A stretch of 59,672 bases of DNA from Saprospiraceae bacterium. Lineage in GTDB: Bacteria; Bacteroidota; Bacteroidia; Chitinophagales; Saprospiraceae. Under the pieces are notes generated by a model. That model ran no database searches. It worked only from the letters and a program-made list of their open reading frames with translations, and had not been told where the DNA came from. Position 1 is the first letter of the stretch, and each line of letters opens with the position of its first letter. The position numbers and the translations under genes were made by a program. The DNA lies in NCBI GenBank assembly GCA_016708265.1, contig JADJGA010000010.1, positions 1 through 59,672 of the forward strand. The letters are read 5' to 3'. Positions 42,314 to 53,400 of this stretch are shown one piece after another.

Positions 42314-42838
42314 ATGAAAAAAAGAAAAGATGTAATTTACGGGATTTATAGCGATGAAGACAGTATTCTGAATGCTGTCAGAGGGGCAAAGGAAAAGGGA
42401 ATTGAGATACTTGATGTCTATAGTCCTTTCCCTGTTCACGGTCTGGATCCGATACTCGGATTAAAGGAATCACGCCTTCATATTGCAGGATTCTTTTACG
42501 GACTTGTAGGTACTTTGACTGCTTTCCTGGGTATGACATGGATATTTACAAAAGACTGGCCGATCATTTTCGGAGGAAAGCCATACTGGGCAGTACCGTC
42601 ATTTATTCCTATTACTTTTGAGTTGACAGTTCTCTTTGCTGCCATAGGCATGACAGTTTCCTTTTATGTAGTTTCTGGTATGGGATTCGGAGTTGAAAAT
42701 TTTATTCTGGATGAGAGGATTTCTGATGACAAATTCTGTCTTGCTTTTGATAAATCCGAAGTGGATGAAAATGAAGCAAAGGAATTTCTAAAAAGTACTA
42801 ATGCAGATGAAATACATGAAAAAATTGTAAAATCTTAA
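42314..42838 (+). CDS. actD: Alternative complex III subunit ActD (DUF3341)
   Basis: 174 residues, intact. A cytosolic domain (VIYGIYSDEDSILNAV, VYSPFPVHGLD) precedes two helices (about 58-80 and 98-122) with the family piece LHIAGFFYGLVGTLTAF, and a cytosolic tail. It has no cofactor and helps to anchor the complex. 23 bases separate it from actC. Confidence 0.93.
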   Translation: MKKRKDVIYGIYSDEDSILNAVRGAKEKGIEILDVYSPFPVHGLDPILGLKESRLHIAGFFYGLVGTLTAFLGMTWIFTKDWPIIFGGKPYWAVPSFIPITFELTVLFAAIGMTVSFYVVSGMGFGVENFILDERISDDKFCLAFDKSEVDENEAKEFLKSTNADEIHEKIVKS

Positions 42839-42916
42839 CATAATGCAAGGTTTTAATACCTTCTATTGATATTAATAAAAAGGGAAAATTTAGTATAAAA
42901 ATTAAATATTAAATAA

Positions 42917-43534
42917 ATGGAACTTCTCAAGAATTATTTTTTAATGCTTTTGTTAATCACGATCATTGGCTTCAGTGCATGCCAGAAATCAGGAGTCAAT
43001 AATCCTGGTAGTGAGTATATGCCCGAGATGTATCATTCAACAGCTTATGAAGCTAATTATGCGACATATTATCCGCGCAATCAGTGGGTGAGTGAAACAG
43101 ATTATATGAAATATGCAATGCCAAGGCAACCAGTTGAGGGTACAATTTCAAGAGATAATTCAATCTCGGATACTCAACCATTCTACTATGGGAATACCGA
43201 TGCAGAAAGGACACGGGCAATGAAAGAGATAGTGAAATCTCCATTTGAATTTACTGATGCAGATATTCAGGAAGGCAAAAATCTTTATACTATCTACTGT
43301 GCTATTTGTCATGGTGATAAAGGTGATGGAAAAGGATACCTTGTAAGGGATAATGGTGGGAAATTTCCTGCATTACCTGCAAATTTTATGTCTGATGACC
43401 TTAAAAATTCAACTGATGGAAGATACTATTATGCTCTTATGCATGGAATCAGATTGATGAATCCTTTCAATGATAAGTTGAACTATAAGGAAAGATGGCA
43501 GGTTATCCGTTATATCAGGACATTGCAGAAATAG
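42917..43534 (+). CDS. actE: Alternative complex III subunit ActE, monohaem cytochrome c lipoprotein
   Basis: 205 residues, intact. The lipobox-like GFSACQK places the lipidated Cys near residue 22. The region MYHSTAYEANYATYYPR is the family hallmark after the signal. The haem motif CAICHGDKGDGKG lies near residue 131, with a later Met (GIRLMNPF) as probable axial ligand. It is the periplasmic electron outlet of the complex. It is preceded by 78 bases. Confidence 0.93.
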   Translation: MELLKNYFLMLLLITIIGFSACQKSGVNNPGSEYMPEMYHSTAYEANYATYYPRNQWVSETDYMKYAMPRQPVEGTISRDNSISDTQPFYYGNTDAERTRAMKEIVKSPFEFTDADIQEGKNLYTIYCAICHGDKGDGKGYLVRDNGGKFPALPANFMSDDLKNSTDGRYYYALMHGIRLMNPFNDKLNYKERWQVIRYIRTLQK

Positions 43535-43591
43535 ATTGTATTGTATAAACTACTATAAATCAATTTTTTAGAATATAAATCAAAACTTCAA

Positions 43592-44812
43592 ATGAATAGA
43601 TTTGAATTTAAGGGGAGAATAAAAACTATATTGTATATAGGAATGATTGTAGGAATAATCAGTCTTGCAATCCAGTATTTTGTCGTTGCTGATGAGCTTA
43701 ATAGCCAGTTTTGGTCTGATGTACTGCTGAACAATACATTCTTTCTCGGATTGTCTTTAATGGCACTTTTTGCACTGTCAGCTTTTATTACTGCATGGGC
43801 GGGATGGTACACTGTTTTCAGAAGACTTCTCGAAGCATTTAATATTTTTTTATTGCCTGGTGCTATTATAATGCTTCTGATCGGAATCGGAAACTACCTT
43901 GGATGGCATCATCTCTACCTGTGGTCTGATGAGCATATTACACAACATGATGAGATCATCAAGGGCAAATCAGGATTTCTGAACGACCATATTTATTTTT
44001 TTGCAACTGCTGTCTTACTGTGCCTGTGGCTTGTTTTCCGTTGGAAGATCAAGAATCTGACCTCACTAGAGGAAGCCGGTGTTAAAGGAGATTTCTCATA
44101 TCACAGGAAAATGAGAAACTGGTCAGCGGTTTTTCTGCCCGTTGCAGGTTACACAAGCGCATTACTTATCTGGTTATGGATCATGTCAGTTGAAGTACAC
44201 TGGTACAGTACACTTTATGCATGGTATACTGCTGCAAGCTGGTTTGTAGCGATGATTTCACTTTTTATTATCATGCTGATCTATCTTAAAAAACTTGGCT
44301 ATTTCCACCTTGTAACTAAGCAACATATCCATGATCTTGGCAAATTTTTGTTTGCTTTCAGTGTTTTCTGGACTTACTTGTTTTTCGACCAGTATATGCT
44401 TATTTGGTTTGCAAATATAGGTGAAGAAACTGCACATTTCAAGCTTCAACAGACAGAATATCCTGTGTTATTCTTTACGATCCTGTTTTTAAATTTCGTT
44501 GTACCTTTTTTGGGTCTTATGATAAATGCAGCAAAGAAAACATACTGGATACTTATTTCAGTTGCAGTTCTCACATTTATAGGCCATTGGCTCGATATGT
44601 ATATCAATCTGAAACCATATGTAGCTGAAGGTGTTCATCATATTACCGGCAAAGCTCACGAAATATTTCCTTATCCGAATATTTTTGAAGTGGGTTCCAT
44701 GATTGGATTTTTAAGTCTGTTTCTGTATTTGGTTTTAAGGACTCTGTCTACTGTAGATCAGGTACCGGTAAATGATCCGTATCTGGAAGAAAGTATTCAC
44801 CATCACGTATAA
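43592..44812 (+). CDS. actF: Alternative complex III subunit ActF
   Basis: 406 residues, intact, ten helices, a second NrfD-related membrane subunit. Recognisable pieces are AGWYTVFRRLLEAF, GWHHLYLWSD, KSGFLNDHIYF, SVEVHWYSTLYAWYTAASWFV, FDQYMLIWFANIGEET and GHWLDMYINLKP. In several Bacteroidota cytochrome oxidase genes follow actF; here only an 11-base gap and a 34-codon gene follow. Confidence 0.93.
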   Translation: MNRFEFKGRIKTILYIGMIVGIISLAIQYFVVADELNSQFWSDVLLNNTFFLGLSLMALFALSAFITAWAGWYTVFRRLLEAFNIFLLPGAIIMLLIGIGNYLGWHHLYLWSDEHITQHDEIIKGKSGFLNDHIYFFATAVLLCLWLVFRWKIKNLTSLEEAGVKGDFSYHRKMRNWSAVFLPVAGYTSALLIWLWIMSVEVHWYSTLYAWYTAASWFVAMISLFIIMLIYLKKLGYFHLVTKQHIHDLGKFLFAFSVFWTYLFFDQYMLIWFANIGEETAHFKLQQTEYPVLFFTILFLNFVVPFLGLMINAAKKTYWILISVAVLTFIGHWLDMYINLKPYVAEGVHHITGKAHEIFPYPNIFEVGSMIGFLSLFLYLVLRTLSTVDQVPVNDPYLEESIHHHV

Positions 44813-44823
44813 AATTTTAAGAA

Positions 44824-44928
44824 ATGCTACCTTTAATTCTTACATTGATCTGGACACTTTTATTTGTAATTGCAGGCCTTATTGTTGCCTATTTTAAATA
44901 TCTGTCCAGGATTAAAGAAAATAAATAA
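44824..44928 (+). CDS. 34-residue single-helix protein after actF
   Basis: It starts at ATG 11 bases after the actF stop (TTTTAAGAAATG) and stops at TAA 44926-44928. The peptide has one strongly hydrophobic helix (LILTLIWTLLFVIAGLIVAY) followed by a basic tail, KYLSRIKENK, so it is oriented with the tail inside. Structures of alternative complex III contain a single-helix subunit besides ActA-F, and this gene is a fitting candidate by position and form. It is before the operon terminator, so co-transcribed. No family is recognised by sequence. Confidence 0.6.
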   Translation: MLPLILTLIWTLLFVIAGLIVAYFKYLSRIKENK

Positions 44929-44985
44929 TAATTAAACCTGGTTTTATTACGATCTGAAATCCGAAATTTTCAGGTGAATGTTTAT

Positions 44986-45013
44986 TTGCCCCATTTTTTA
45001 ACGGATGGGGCAA
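44986..45013 (+). terminator. Hairpin at the end of the act operon
   Basis: TTGCCCCAT (44986-44994) pairs perfectly with ATGGGGCAA (45005-45013), with a ten-base loop, followed by a T-rich but interrupted tail (CTTTATTTATAG). Confidence 0.6.
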
Positions 45014-45152
45014 CTTTATTTATAGTTTAATGTTATACAAAATTGATTGTCCTGATTTTTATTAGAGATAAATGAAAATTCTAACAATTTGAATTAAACT
45101 TTCTACCTTAAAATATGTCAGTTATAAATTAAATAATTTATTATAAAATTGT

Positions 45153-47607
45153 ATGAAAAAAATTATCTTATCTGTTTTCTTTCTTTTTTTGCTATTCAGT
45201 TTACATGCCCAAAGACCCGACGGCAGGGGTAAAAAACCGGAAGAGCCTTCTATTTTAGGATATATAGCAGGCAATGTATTGGATTCTACAAACAGATCTC
45301 CTGTTGAATTTGCAATCGTGGAATTATTGTCTGCAAAAGATGAAAAACAAATGAACGGTACAATTACCGATGAAAGGGACATTTCAGTATTAAGGAAGTC
45401 AAAACAGGCAGCTATAAACTCAGGATTTCATTTCTTGGGTATAATCCTAAGAAGATCAGTAATATTGAACTAACTTTAAAGAAACCTGATTTAAATATGG
45501 GACAGGTACTGCTTCAAACTAATGATATAATGCTGAATGAAGTCCAGATTGTTGATCAAAGATCCGTTGTTGAATCCAAAGTCGACAGGATCGTATATAA
45601 TGTATCAAATGATCCTACATTGGTGGGAGGGAGATGCTGTTGACGTATTAAGAAAAGTTCCTATGCTGGCTGTAGATATGGATGGAAATGTTTCTCTGAG
45701 AGGTTCAAACAAGGTAAAAATACTGCTTAACGGAAAGCCATCCAGTTTGTTCTCTGATGATGTTGGAGAAGCTCTTCAGATGTTTCCGGCCGATGAAATT
45801 CAGAGAGTGGAAGTACTTACATCACCTGGTGCCAGATACGATGCAGAAGGTTCTGCAGGAATAGTCAATATCGTGACCAAAAAAAGCATAATGAAAGGCA
45901 TCAACGGAAGTGTGAGATCCTTTTTCAGTGATCGTATGGAACACCTCAACGGGAGCATAGCAGTAGGGCAGGGCAGGTTTGGATATAATGCAAGGGTAGG
46001 TGGCAGATATAAATTGCCTTCATTGAGTAAAATGGATTTCCGCAGGGAAAATTATATAGGAAATGATACTGTCACACTTGATCAGTCAGGCTATTCAGAT
46101 GTGTCAAGATTTGGAGGCAATATTGTTTTGGGAGCATTTTATGATCTGAATGCCTTTAACAGCTTCAACACAAGTCTCAGACTGAATGGCTCAGGTAATT
46201 ATAATGATGGAATTCTCAATTCAGTTTTTTCTGATCCTCAGAAAAATTATACGAGGGACAGCCGCGGTGAAACCGAAAGAACATCTTATAACTGGACAAC
46301 AGATTACACTAAAAAATTCCAGAGAAATGAAGAGCAAAAACTTACAATTGCTTTCCAGCTCGAAGGAGACCTGACAGACAATAACAATGAGAAAAAACTC
46401 AGCAATATTTCAAATACTGAGGAAAATACCAATCTTGGCACAAACCGGGAATATACTGCTCAGATAGACTATATTCATCCTTTTGGTAAAGCATTTAAAC
46501 TTGAAACTGGTGCTAAAGCGATAATCAGGGATCTGGAATCAGATTTTCAGAGGCATTTGATTTTCCCTGAAAATATAGATTCAATTGACTCAGGCAATTC
46601 AGACATTTTCACATACAATCAGGATGTTTATTCTGCCTACCTTACCGGTACATGGCAACTACCCTATGGATTAAGTGTCATGCCGGGTTTAAGGTTTGAA
46701 GAAACATTCATAAAAGGTAAATACAAATATTTTAACAGTCCATTCAGCAATGCTTATGATAACTGGTTCCCGAGTATTACAATAAGTAAGAAATTTAAGG
46801 ACTTCTCTAATATAAAGATCAGTTTCGACCAGAGACTGAGCAGGCCCTCTATTGACAATATTGATCCATTCGTTGACAATCAGGACCCTCAGAATATCCG
46901 TTACGGCAACCCAGGTCTTGCTCCTGAGCTGACAAACAATCATGAAATATCATATTCAAAGTTCTTAAAGGGAGCTACAGTGAATCTGTCAGTGTATTAT
47001 AAAAATACACTTGATATTATCGAGAGTTTCCTTTTTATCGATGAGAATAATATATCAAATACAACTTATGACAATATAGGTACTACAAAATCTTTCGGTT
47101 TTAATGTATTCACATCAGTCACTTTGTTTAAAATTTGGCAGATAAGGGGAAATTTCAATCTGAATAAGTACTACATTTATGGGGCAGGAAAATATGAATC
47201 CACTGATAATGATGGTTATAAATACAATACCTTCCTGAGTTCAAATATAAATTTCAAAAAGGGATGGCAGGCAGAAGTGTGGGGTCATTTCAATTCCCCA
47301 AGCTACACATTGCAGGGGAAAATCCTTCTTTCTCAATGTACAGCATCGGTATTCAAAAAGAGATACTCAAAAAAAAGCGAAAATAGGTCTCAGGGTTGCA
47401 CATCCGTTTGCTGAGAATAAGGAATTCCTGACCGAACTGTCGGGTCCTGCATTTTACCAGACAAACAGAATGTCAATACCTTTCAGGTCTTACGGTATTT
47501 CCTTTAGTTATAACTTTTGGGAGCCTCGATTTCAAATCAAGAAAGAAGCAATTGACAATCAGGATCAGAAAAGAAATAATGGCAATGATGAAATGGAGGG
47601 TAATTGA
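45153..47607 (+). CDS. TonB-dependent-receptor-like outer-membrane protein
   Basis: About 815 residues in several frames. A signal peptide ending in LHAQ, then a carboxypeptidase-regulatory-like domain (ILGYIAGNVLDSTNRSPVEFA), a plug (VLRKVPMLAVDMDGNVSLRGS, VKILLNGKPSS, IQRVEVLTSPGARYDAEGSAG) and a long barrel (GSGNYNDG, SFDQRLSRPS, NPGLAPELTNNHEISYS) as in the OMP_b-brl_3 group. Breaks lie near 45,370, 45,480-45,620 and 47,325; the terminal strand GISFSYNFWEPRFQIKK ends at 47607. The substrate is unknown. It has its own start region behind the act terminator. Confidence 0.87.
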
Positions 47608-47836
47608 TTTGTAATAATTTAAGTAGCAACTCATGCATTAAGCATTAGGTTATATAACCGGGGCACTGAAAAGTAACAAATATTAGGAAAATAACTGAGG
47701 TCAATTTGTGATTTTTATTAAGTTCCTTACATTTGCAGATGCATTTATGCTTTCTTTGCAGGATAATTATTTCATTACAGTAATTATTTGAGAATATATG
47801 TAAAATCAATGCTTTTAGATTTGAATTTAATCCTTC

Positions 47837-48656
47837 ATGATAATGTTGAAAGAATCAGGACTATTTAGATTTCTCACTCATAATAAACTTTTGAATCCTG
47901 TGAAGTTTTCATCGTGGATGGGTAGAATGGCAGCCAGAAAAATGCCTCATTTTTTACTGACTCCTTTACTTAAGCTTTATATTCATCACTACAATATTGA
48001 TATGAGCCAGTTTGATCTGGACCTTGGAAAAGTAAAGACTTTCAATGAATTTTTCACTAGAAAATTGAAACCGGGATCCAGAACATTTGCAGGGAAATTA
48101 TTATCACCTGCAGATAGCATAATAACTGATTTCGGTGCAGTAAATGAAGATATTATACTTGAGGTAAAAGGTATGGAATGCTCTCTGAATGAATTGTTTT
48201 TCGGAAACGATCATTGCAGTTTTAACAGCTTTGCAGTATTCTATCTTTCACCCGCCGATTATCACCGGTTTCATGCCCCTTTTGATTTCGAAATTGAAAA
48301 GATTGCTTATGTGCCCGGAAAACTTCATTCCGTAAAACCAAAAAAAACTCGATAGTTACTCTGACCTGTATTGTCTCAACCGGAGAGTCATTATCTATGG
48401 AAATTCAGCTCATGGCAAATTCGCTTTGATCTTTGTAGGAGCTCTTGTGGTTGGCAGAATTATCCTCAATTTCTTCAAAGTCAGCAACAGAAGAAATTAT
48501 CAGCTCGACATTATCTCAAAATCCATAACTAAAGGAGAAGAACTGGGTTATTTTGAGTTAGGTAGTACTGTTATTTTACTTATGGAAAGCAATATTTTAT
48601 CCGGAATCATAAAAGAGAAAGGTGAACATGTTCTGGTCAGGGGAAAATCTCATTGA
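47837..48656 (+). CDS. psd: Phosphatidylserine decarboxylase proenzyme
   Basis: About 272 residues. It makes phosphatidylethanolamine at the inner membrane. Motifs: FNEFFTRKLKPGSR, LSPADSI, LSPADYHRFHAPFD, and YFELGSTVILLME, where LGST is the self-cleavage site that forms the pyruvoyl group. A one-base break near 48,345 divides it; the second part starts LDSYSDLYCLNRRVIIYG. This is the longer Psd type. The gap of 229 bases upstream holds nothing recognisable. Confidence 0.93.
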
Positions 48657-48741
48657 TCAGGAATCAATGACTAATTACGAATTAAAAATTACGAATTGCA
48701 TCATGTAATCTTGAAAATCTTATGAATCCTGTTCTGACAAA

Positions 48742-48790
48742 GTTGCTAATTAGCTAATTTGCTAATTAACTAATTTGCTAATTATTACAT
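48742..48790. repeat. Tandem TTTGCTAATTAACTAA repeat
   Basis: AATTAGCTAATTTGCTAATT-type repeats fill the gap between psd and the RNase P RNA gene. The same motif class occurs at 4.56 and 12.47 kb. Confidence 0.6.
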
Positions 48791-48833
48791 TTGGAAAAAG
48801 AACTTTCTCAACTGCAAAAACGTTTCATACATG

Positions 48834-49236
48834 TCTGTATCGTTTTATCGCGTCACACCTCAGGCATGATGAGGAAAGTCCGGACAACGCAGAGCACCAT
48901 ACCGGCTAACAGCCGGACTTCAGTCGAAGGGCCTGAAGATAGACAGTGTCCAGAAAACTACCGTCCCCAACTTTGGGGATAAGGGTGAAAACGCGAGGTA
49001 AGAGCTCACGGTCCTGAATTTGTAAATGCTCAGGAAGGACAAACCTTATGGGTTGAAATGCCGTGTATATTCCGGTTTGAAGGTTGCTCGCCTGATTATT
49101 TTGCATTTTGCAGAATTGCGGAAGGGGTAGGCAGCTTACAGTATCTATTATTCATAGGTTCTGACAGATAAATGATAAAACATCCCCAATCTGTTGGGGA
49201 GGACAGAATCCGGCTTACAGATACAGATTTTTTTTT
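48834..49236 (+). ncRNA. rnpB: RNase P RNA, bacterial type A, with terminator
   Basis: The catalytic RNA that trims tRNA 5' ends. Helix P4 is formed by GAGGAAAGTCCGGA (48871-48884) and GACAGAATCCGGCTTACAG (49202-49220), both universal signatures. GAAAACGCGAGGTAAGAGC (48987-49005) is the specificity-side core. P1 pairs TCTGTATC (48834-48841) with GATACAGA (49220-49227) and is followed by nine T, so P1 and the T run end the transcript. Two CCCC/GGGG hairpins (CCCCAACTTTGGGG and CCCCAATCTGTTGGGG) are peripheral. The length of about 394 bases is normal. Open frames across it are not genes. Confidence 0.95.
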
Positions 49237-49903
49237 GTGTATCCTAAATTGACATCAGACTTAAAATTCTTTGTGATTTCCTTCACAATATAAGGTAAAT
49301 CACAAGGAATTTTAATTACCAGTGATTGCAATAATTGCAAATATAGTATACACCCTGTTTTTTTGTCAGCAATTTTACATCCTTTTTTTTTGTTGGTATG
49401 CCATAAATATTTATTGAATATTTTACTGACTGATTTTATGTACCTTACGCATATAAATTTATTATTTTGTAATTTAGAGAATTATTATAAATGACAAGCT
49501 TCGTCTATTTCATTAAAAACTTCAAATTAAAATAAATTGAAGAGTAAAAAAATAATTAATACCAAACCACATACATATAAAAAAAATATTTAATGTAAAA
49601 AATACCACTCTAAAAAAGGATTAGGTAAGATACAATAATTTACCTTTGTAAAGTAGTTTTAGTACAAATGGATGAGAAGTCAGATTCGCCAATGTTTGTA
49701 CTATGTATTGACGATAGCACTATCTGATTTTAAAAGACGAAATCGAAATTAGAAAAGTCATAGTCAAAATTAAAATATGATGCAATTTATATCATTATAC
49801 TCCTGTGTGATGATTATTACTTGTATATAGACGAAAATCGATCGCGCAAAGGCGTGATAAAAAATTAATTAAAATTTTATTTTTTAAACCAAAACTCAAT
49901 CTC
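49237..49903. promoter_or_regulatory. Intergenic region with promoter for the secreted-protein gene
   Basis: About 670 AT-rich bases. TACCTTTG at 49641-49648 is a full -7 box. A 19-codon frame starts soon after it at 49668 (MDEKSDSPMFVLCIDDSTI), and open frames with one-base shifts continue to about 49870; they may be a short broken gene or chance. Nothing else is recognised. Confidence 0.45.
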
Positions 49904-50345
49904 ATGAAAAAAATGAATTTCAAGAATGTGTTGACATTTATGGCAATTATTTTAACATTTGTATTTTTTGGGGTTAGCGCAAATGCACAAAGTGCAGCGC
50001 AAACAAGTGCTTCTGAGCTACCATTTGGTGGCAAGGGGATGTACAGTTTGCCTACGCAACATTTCGTACCCTCGAATACTGCAATTCAATTGCTGAATCA
50101 GTCAATTACTACAATTAAAGCTCAAGCATATTCGCAAAACGGAAATGTGAATATGCAAAATTTGGCGAAAGCCAAATCAGTTACTATAGAGGCATTATTA
50201 GCAACCTGCAAAAGGGCAGCAAGTTAATGTTGCAATTGTATGGGCGATGACTTTGTTTTACACAGATAATGCGAAGAATATCAGTATTGATAGTCAACAG
50301 CTGGCAACATTTAAACAAGCTGCTATCAATTTGCTTAAAGTTTGA
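49904..50345 (+). CDS. Small secreted protein, unknown function
   Basis: About 147 residues. Signal peptide MKKMNFKNVLTFMAIILT with cleavage after SANA; the mature part is Gln- and Ala-rich, predicted helical, with LPFGGKGMYSLPTQHFVPS near its start. A G run near 50,213 is one base short; repair gives QKGQQVNVAIVWAMTLFYT and an end at 50345. The leader and first codons repeat almost exactly before the next gene, so they may share regulation. Confidence 0.65.
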
Positions 50346-50409
50346 TTAGCTGTAATGCTTTATCTTGTAACGATGTTTAGATTAATTATTTAAACCAAAA
50401 CTCAATCAC

Positions 50410-53400
50410 ATGAAAAAAATGAATTTTACGAAATTGCCGGGATCGATACTTTCGAAATTGACAGTACTGATTTTGGTATTATTTATTGGCACTTCTGTTT
50501 TTGGCCAATATACAATGACCACATGCCAAGAACCTTATGTTCAGGCATATGGCCAGACTGGAACAACATATGTTGGTGCGGGTGATGATAGTGATTATGC
50601 GATCACTTTACCTTTTACCTTTAATTATTTTGGTAATGTAACTACTGCTGGAGTTGGGACCAACGGTTATGTAACACTTGGTGGTACACAATACCATAGT
50701 TATGGTATTTGTCCCTTACCTTCAACATATACATTAGGTACTCTTTTCCCATTTCAGCAAGATTTGTATCAAGGTACATCAGTTGATCCTAATTCCAGGT
50801 ATTTATACACGTACAGATGGTACGGCTCCAAACAGGATTTTTACTATAGAATATTATCGTACGGGTCACTATTCTGGTACATCCGGACAATATGCTACTT
50901 TGCAGGTTAGGTTGTATGAAACATCCAATATTATAAGGTTTAAATATCAGGATGTTGTTTTTGGGGGAACTCAGAATTTTTATGATAACGGAGTTGATGC
51001 CGTTGTAGGTATCGAAGGTCCTTCTTCAATATCACCACGTCCGTATAATACATGGTCATGCAATACAGCTGGTTTGAATGATGGTTTATGTATTGAATTT
51101 GCACCTCCTCCGCCATGTGTTTTAACAGTACCTGCCAATATGACAGTGGCAATGGATCCAGATATATGTGGAGCAGTTGTAAATTTTACAGTTTCTGCTA
51201 GTGATAACTGTGGACCTGTTACAGTAACTCCTGCTTCAGGAAGTGTTTTCCTGCAGGAACAACTACAGTAACAGTAAAGTCAGGCTTTGAGACGAAAACA
51301 TTTACTATAACAGTTAATGATATAGTAGATCCTGTAGTTACATGTCCGGAAGATATAGAAGTTACTCTTGATCCGGGATTATGTTCCAGGGTTTTGAACT
51401 ATAATGTTGAAGTTTCAGACAACTGTCCGTTCTTAACGGTGGCTCCGACTGTGCAGTTTCCTGCATCTTTCGAAAATCACGGTAATGGAACAGTTTTCAG
51501 CTTATCTGGTAATACATTACCAGGTGGTTTGTTTTAACCTTACAAACAACTCTGGTAATGTAATGAATGTAACTGCCTTTGGAGTTCGTTTTGGAAATCC
51601 GGCTTATGGTGGAGTTAATCCGCCACAGACAATGCAGGTTTTCTCAGCTCCTACATATGTTGGCAATGAAACAAATGCAGGTGCATGGACTAGTTTAGGT
51701 CCTGTTGTACTTACTACTATAGCACCTTATTTTGCTACAGGTACAGGTCCTCTTTCACAGGTTAACTTGACATCTCAGGTTGCCATTGCTCCTGGACAAA
51801 CCCGTGGATTTTTTATTTATGGTGCGACAGCATGTCCAATCTTCAATTGGGCCTTTGGTGGATCGATGGCTCCTCTGACAAATGGTCCTTGGACTTTGAC
51901 AGCAGGCTCAATCGCTTTTGACATGTTTAACAGTATGTTCCAAACTGGACAAATAAGTTATCCAAACATTAATGTACAAGCCACTATGGGTGGTGGTGGA
52001 GATGTTGTTCAGACATCAGGTTTGCCTTCAGGATCAGAATTCCCAATAGGAACAACTACAAACTGTTTCTCAACTGAGGATGCTGCCGGAAACGAAGGTT
52101 CATGTTGCTTTAATGTAACAGTTAACAATTATCCGAATCCAACTAATACATTAGCTTGTAATGATGAAGTAATAATTACAGTAGATGAAGAATGTAATGC
52201 GGATATTAATGCAGATATGATCCTTGAAGGAGGACCATATTCATGTTATGATGATTACAGAGTAGAAATATTTACATCAATGCCTGCAAATACATGGAAT
52301 GCTACAGGTGATGTTGATAATCCTGTAGGTCTTGGTAGTTACTGGGTAGGTATATACGATAAAACAGGAAATAACTGCTGGGGACATATCACAGTAGTTG
52401 ATAAATTGCCTCCTGTTATGGAGTGTCGTGATATAACAGTTAGTTGTGATGAAGAAATTCCTTATGAGCCTGCACCGGAAGTTGTAGGTTATCAGACTAT
52501 TGTTTATGACAATCTTAATGATCCTTTGGATCCTCCTACAGAAATGATTTATACATTTGATTATGCATATTTACCAGTAGGTACACCTGTACAGGATGTA
52601 AACGTGATTGTACATATAGATCATGCTTACACAGGTGACGTTAATGTTGATGTAATAGCACCAGATGGTACACTTGCAACAGCATTTGCAGTAGGTGGTT
52701 GCGGAGGTAATTTCCCAATCAATTGTAAATTTGATGATGAAGGATTTTTAGGTGTTGACTGTAATGATCTCGATCAGAATGGTGGACCACTAGTTTGTCT
52801 TAATAATCCTGGTGTATTTAATCCTTTAGCTATGGCTGCATTTGATGGTCATGATGCTTCAGGTGAATGGAAGATCAGAGTATGGGATGATTTTCCAGGT
52901 TTAGATGCAGGTACTATTTTCAAAATCGGTTTGGAAGTAGAAGTAAATCTGCCACAAGTAGTTCCTTTCGATGCATGTGGAGACTTGACAGTAACATCTG
53001 TTGATGATGTTGATAATTTCTACTGTGTATCACCAGCTAAGGTTATAGAAAGAACCTGGACAGCGACTGATGCCTCTGGAAATTCTACTTCATGTGTACA
53101 AACTATTAATATAAATTTACCAGACTGGTCAACATTCTATTGGCCGGTGAATTATGATGGATTAGCACAGAATAAGCCAATGTTGGAATGCGGAGCAGAA
53201 TATCCTGGACCACACATAACAGGATGGCCAACAGATGGTAATGATTTTTGCGGAACACTTGAAATTTTCTACAATGACAGGGTATATCCATTAACATGTG
53301 GAACAAAGATATTGAGAGACTGGACAGTTGTAAATGATTGTACAGGATTAGTTGTAACACACACACAGGTGATAAGGATAACAGATACTACAAAACCAAC

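Noticed and set aside
48791..49106. Two open frames of about 65 codons
   Set aside because: They lie inside the RNase P RNA, which is certain from its P4 and P1 pairings.
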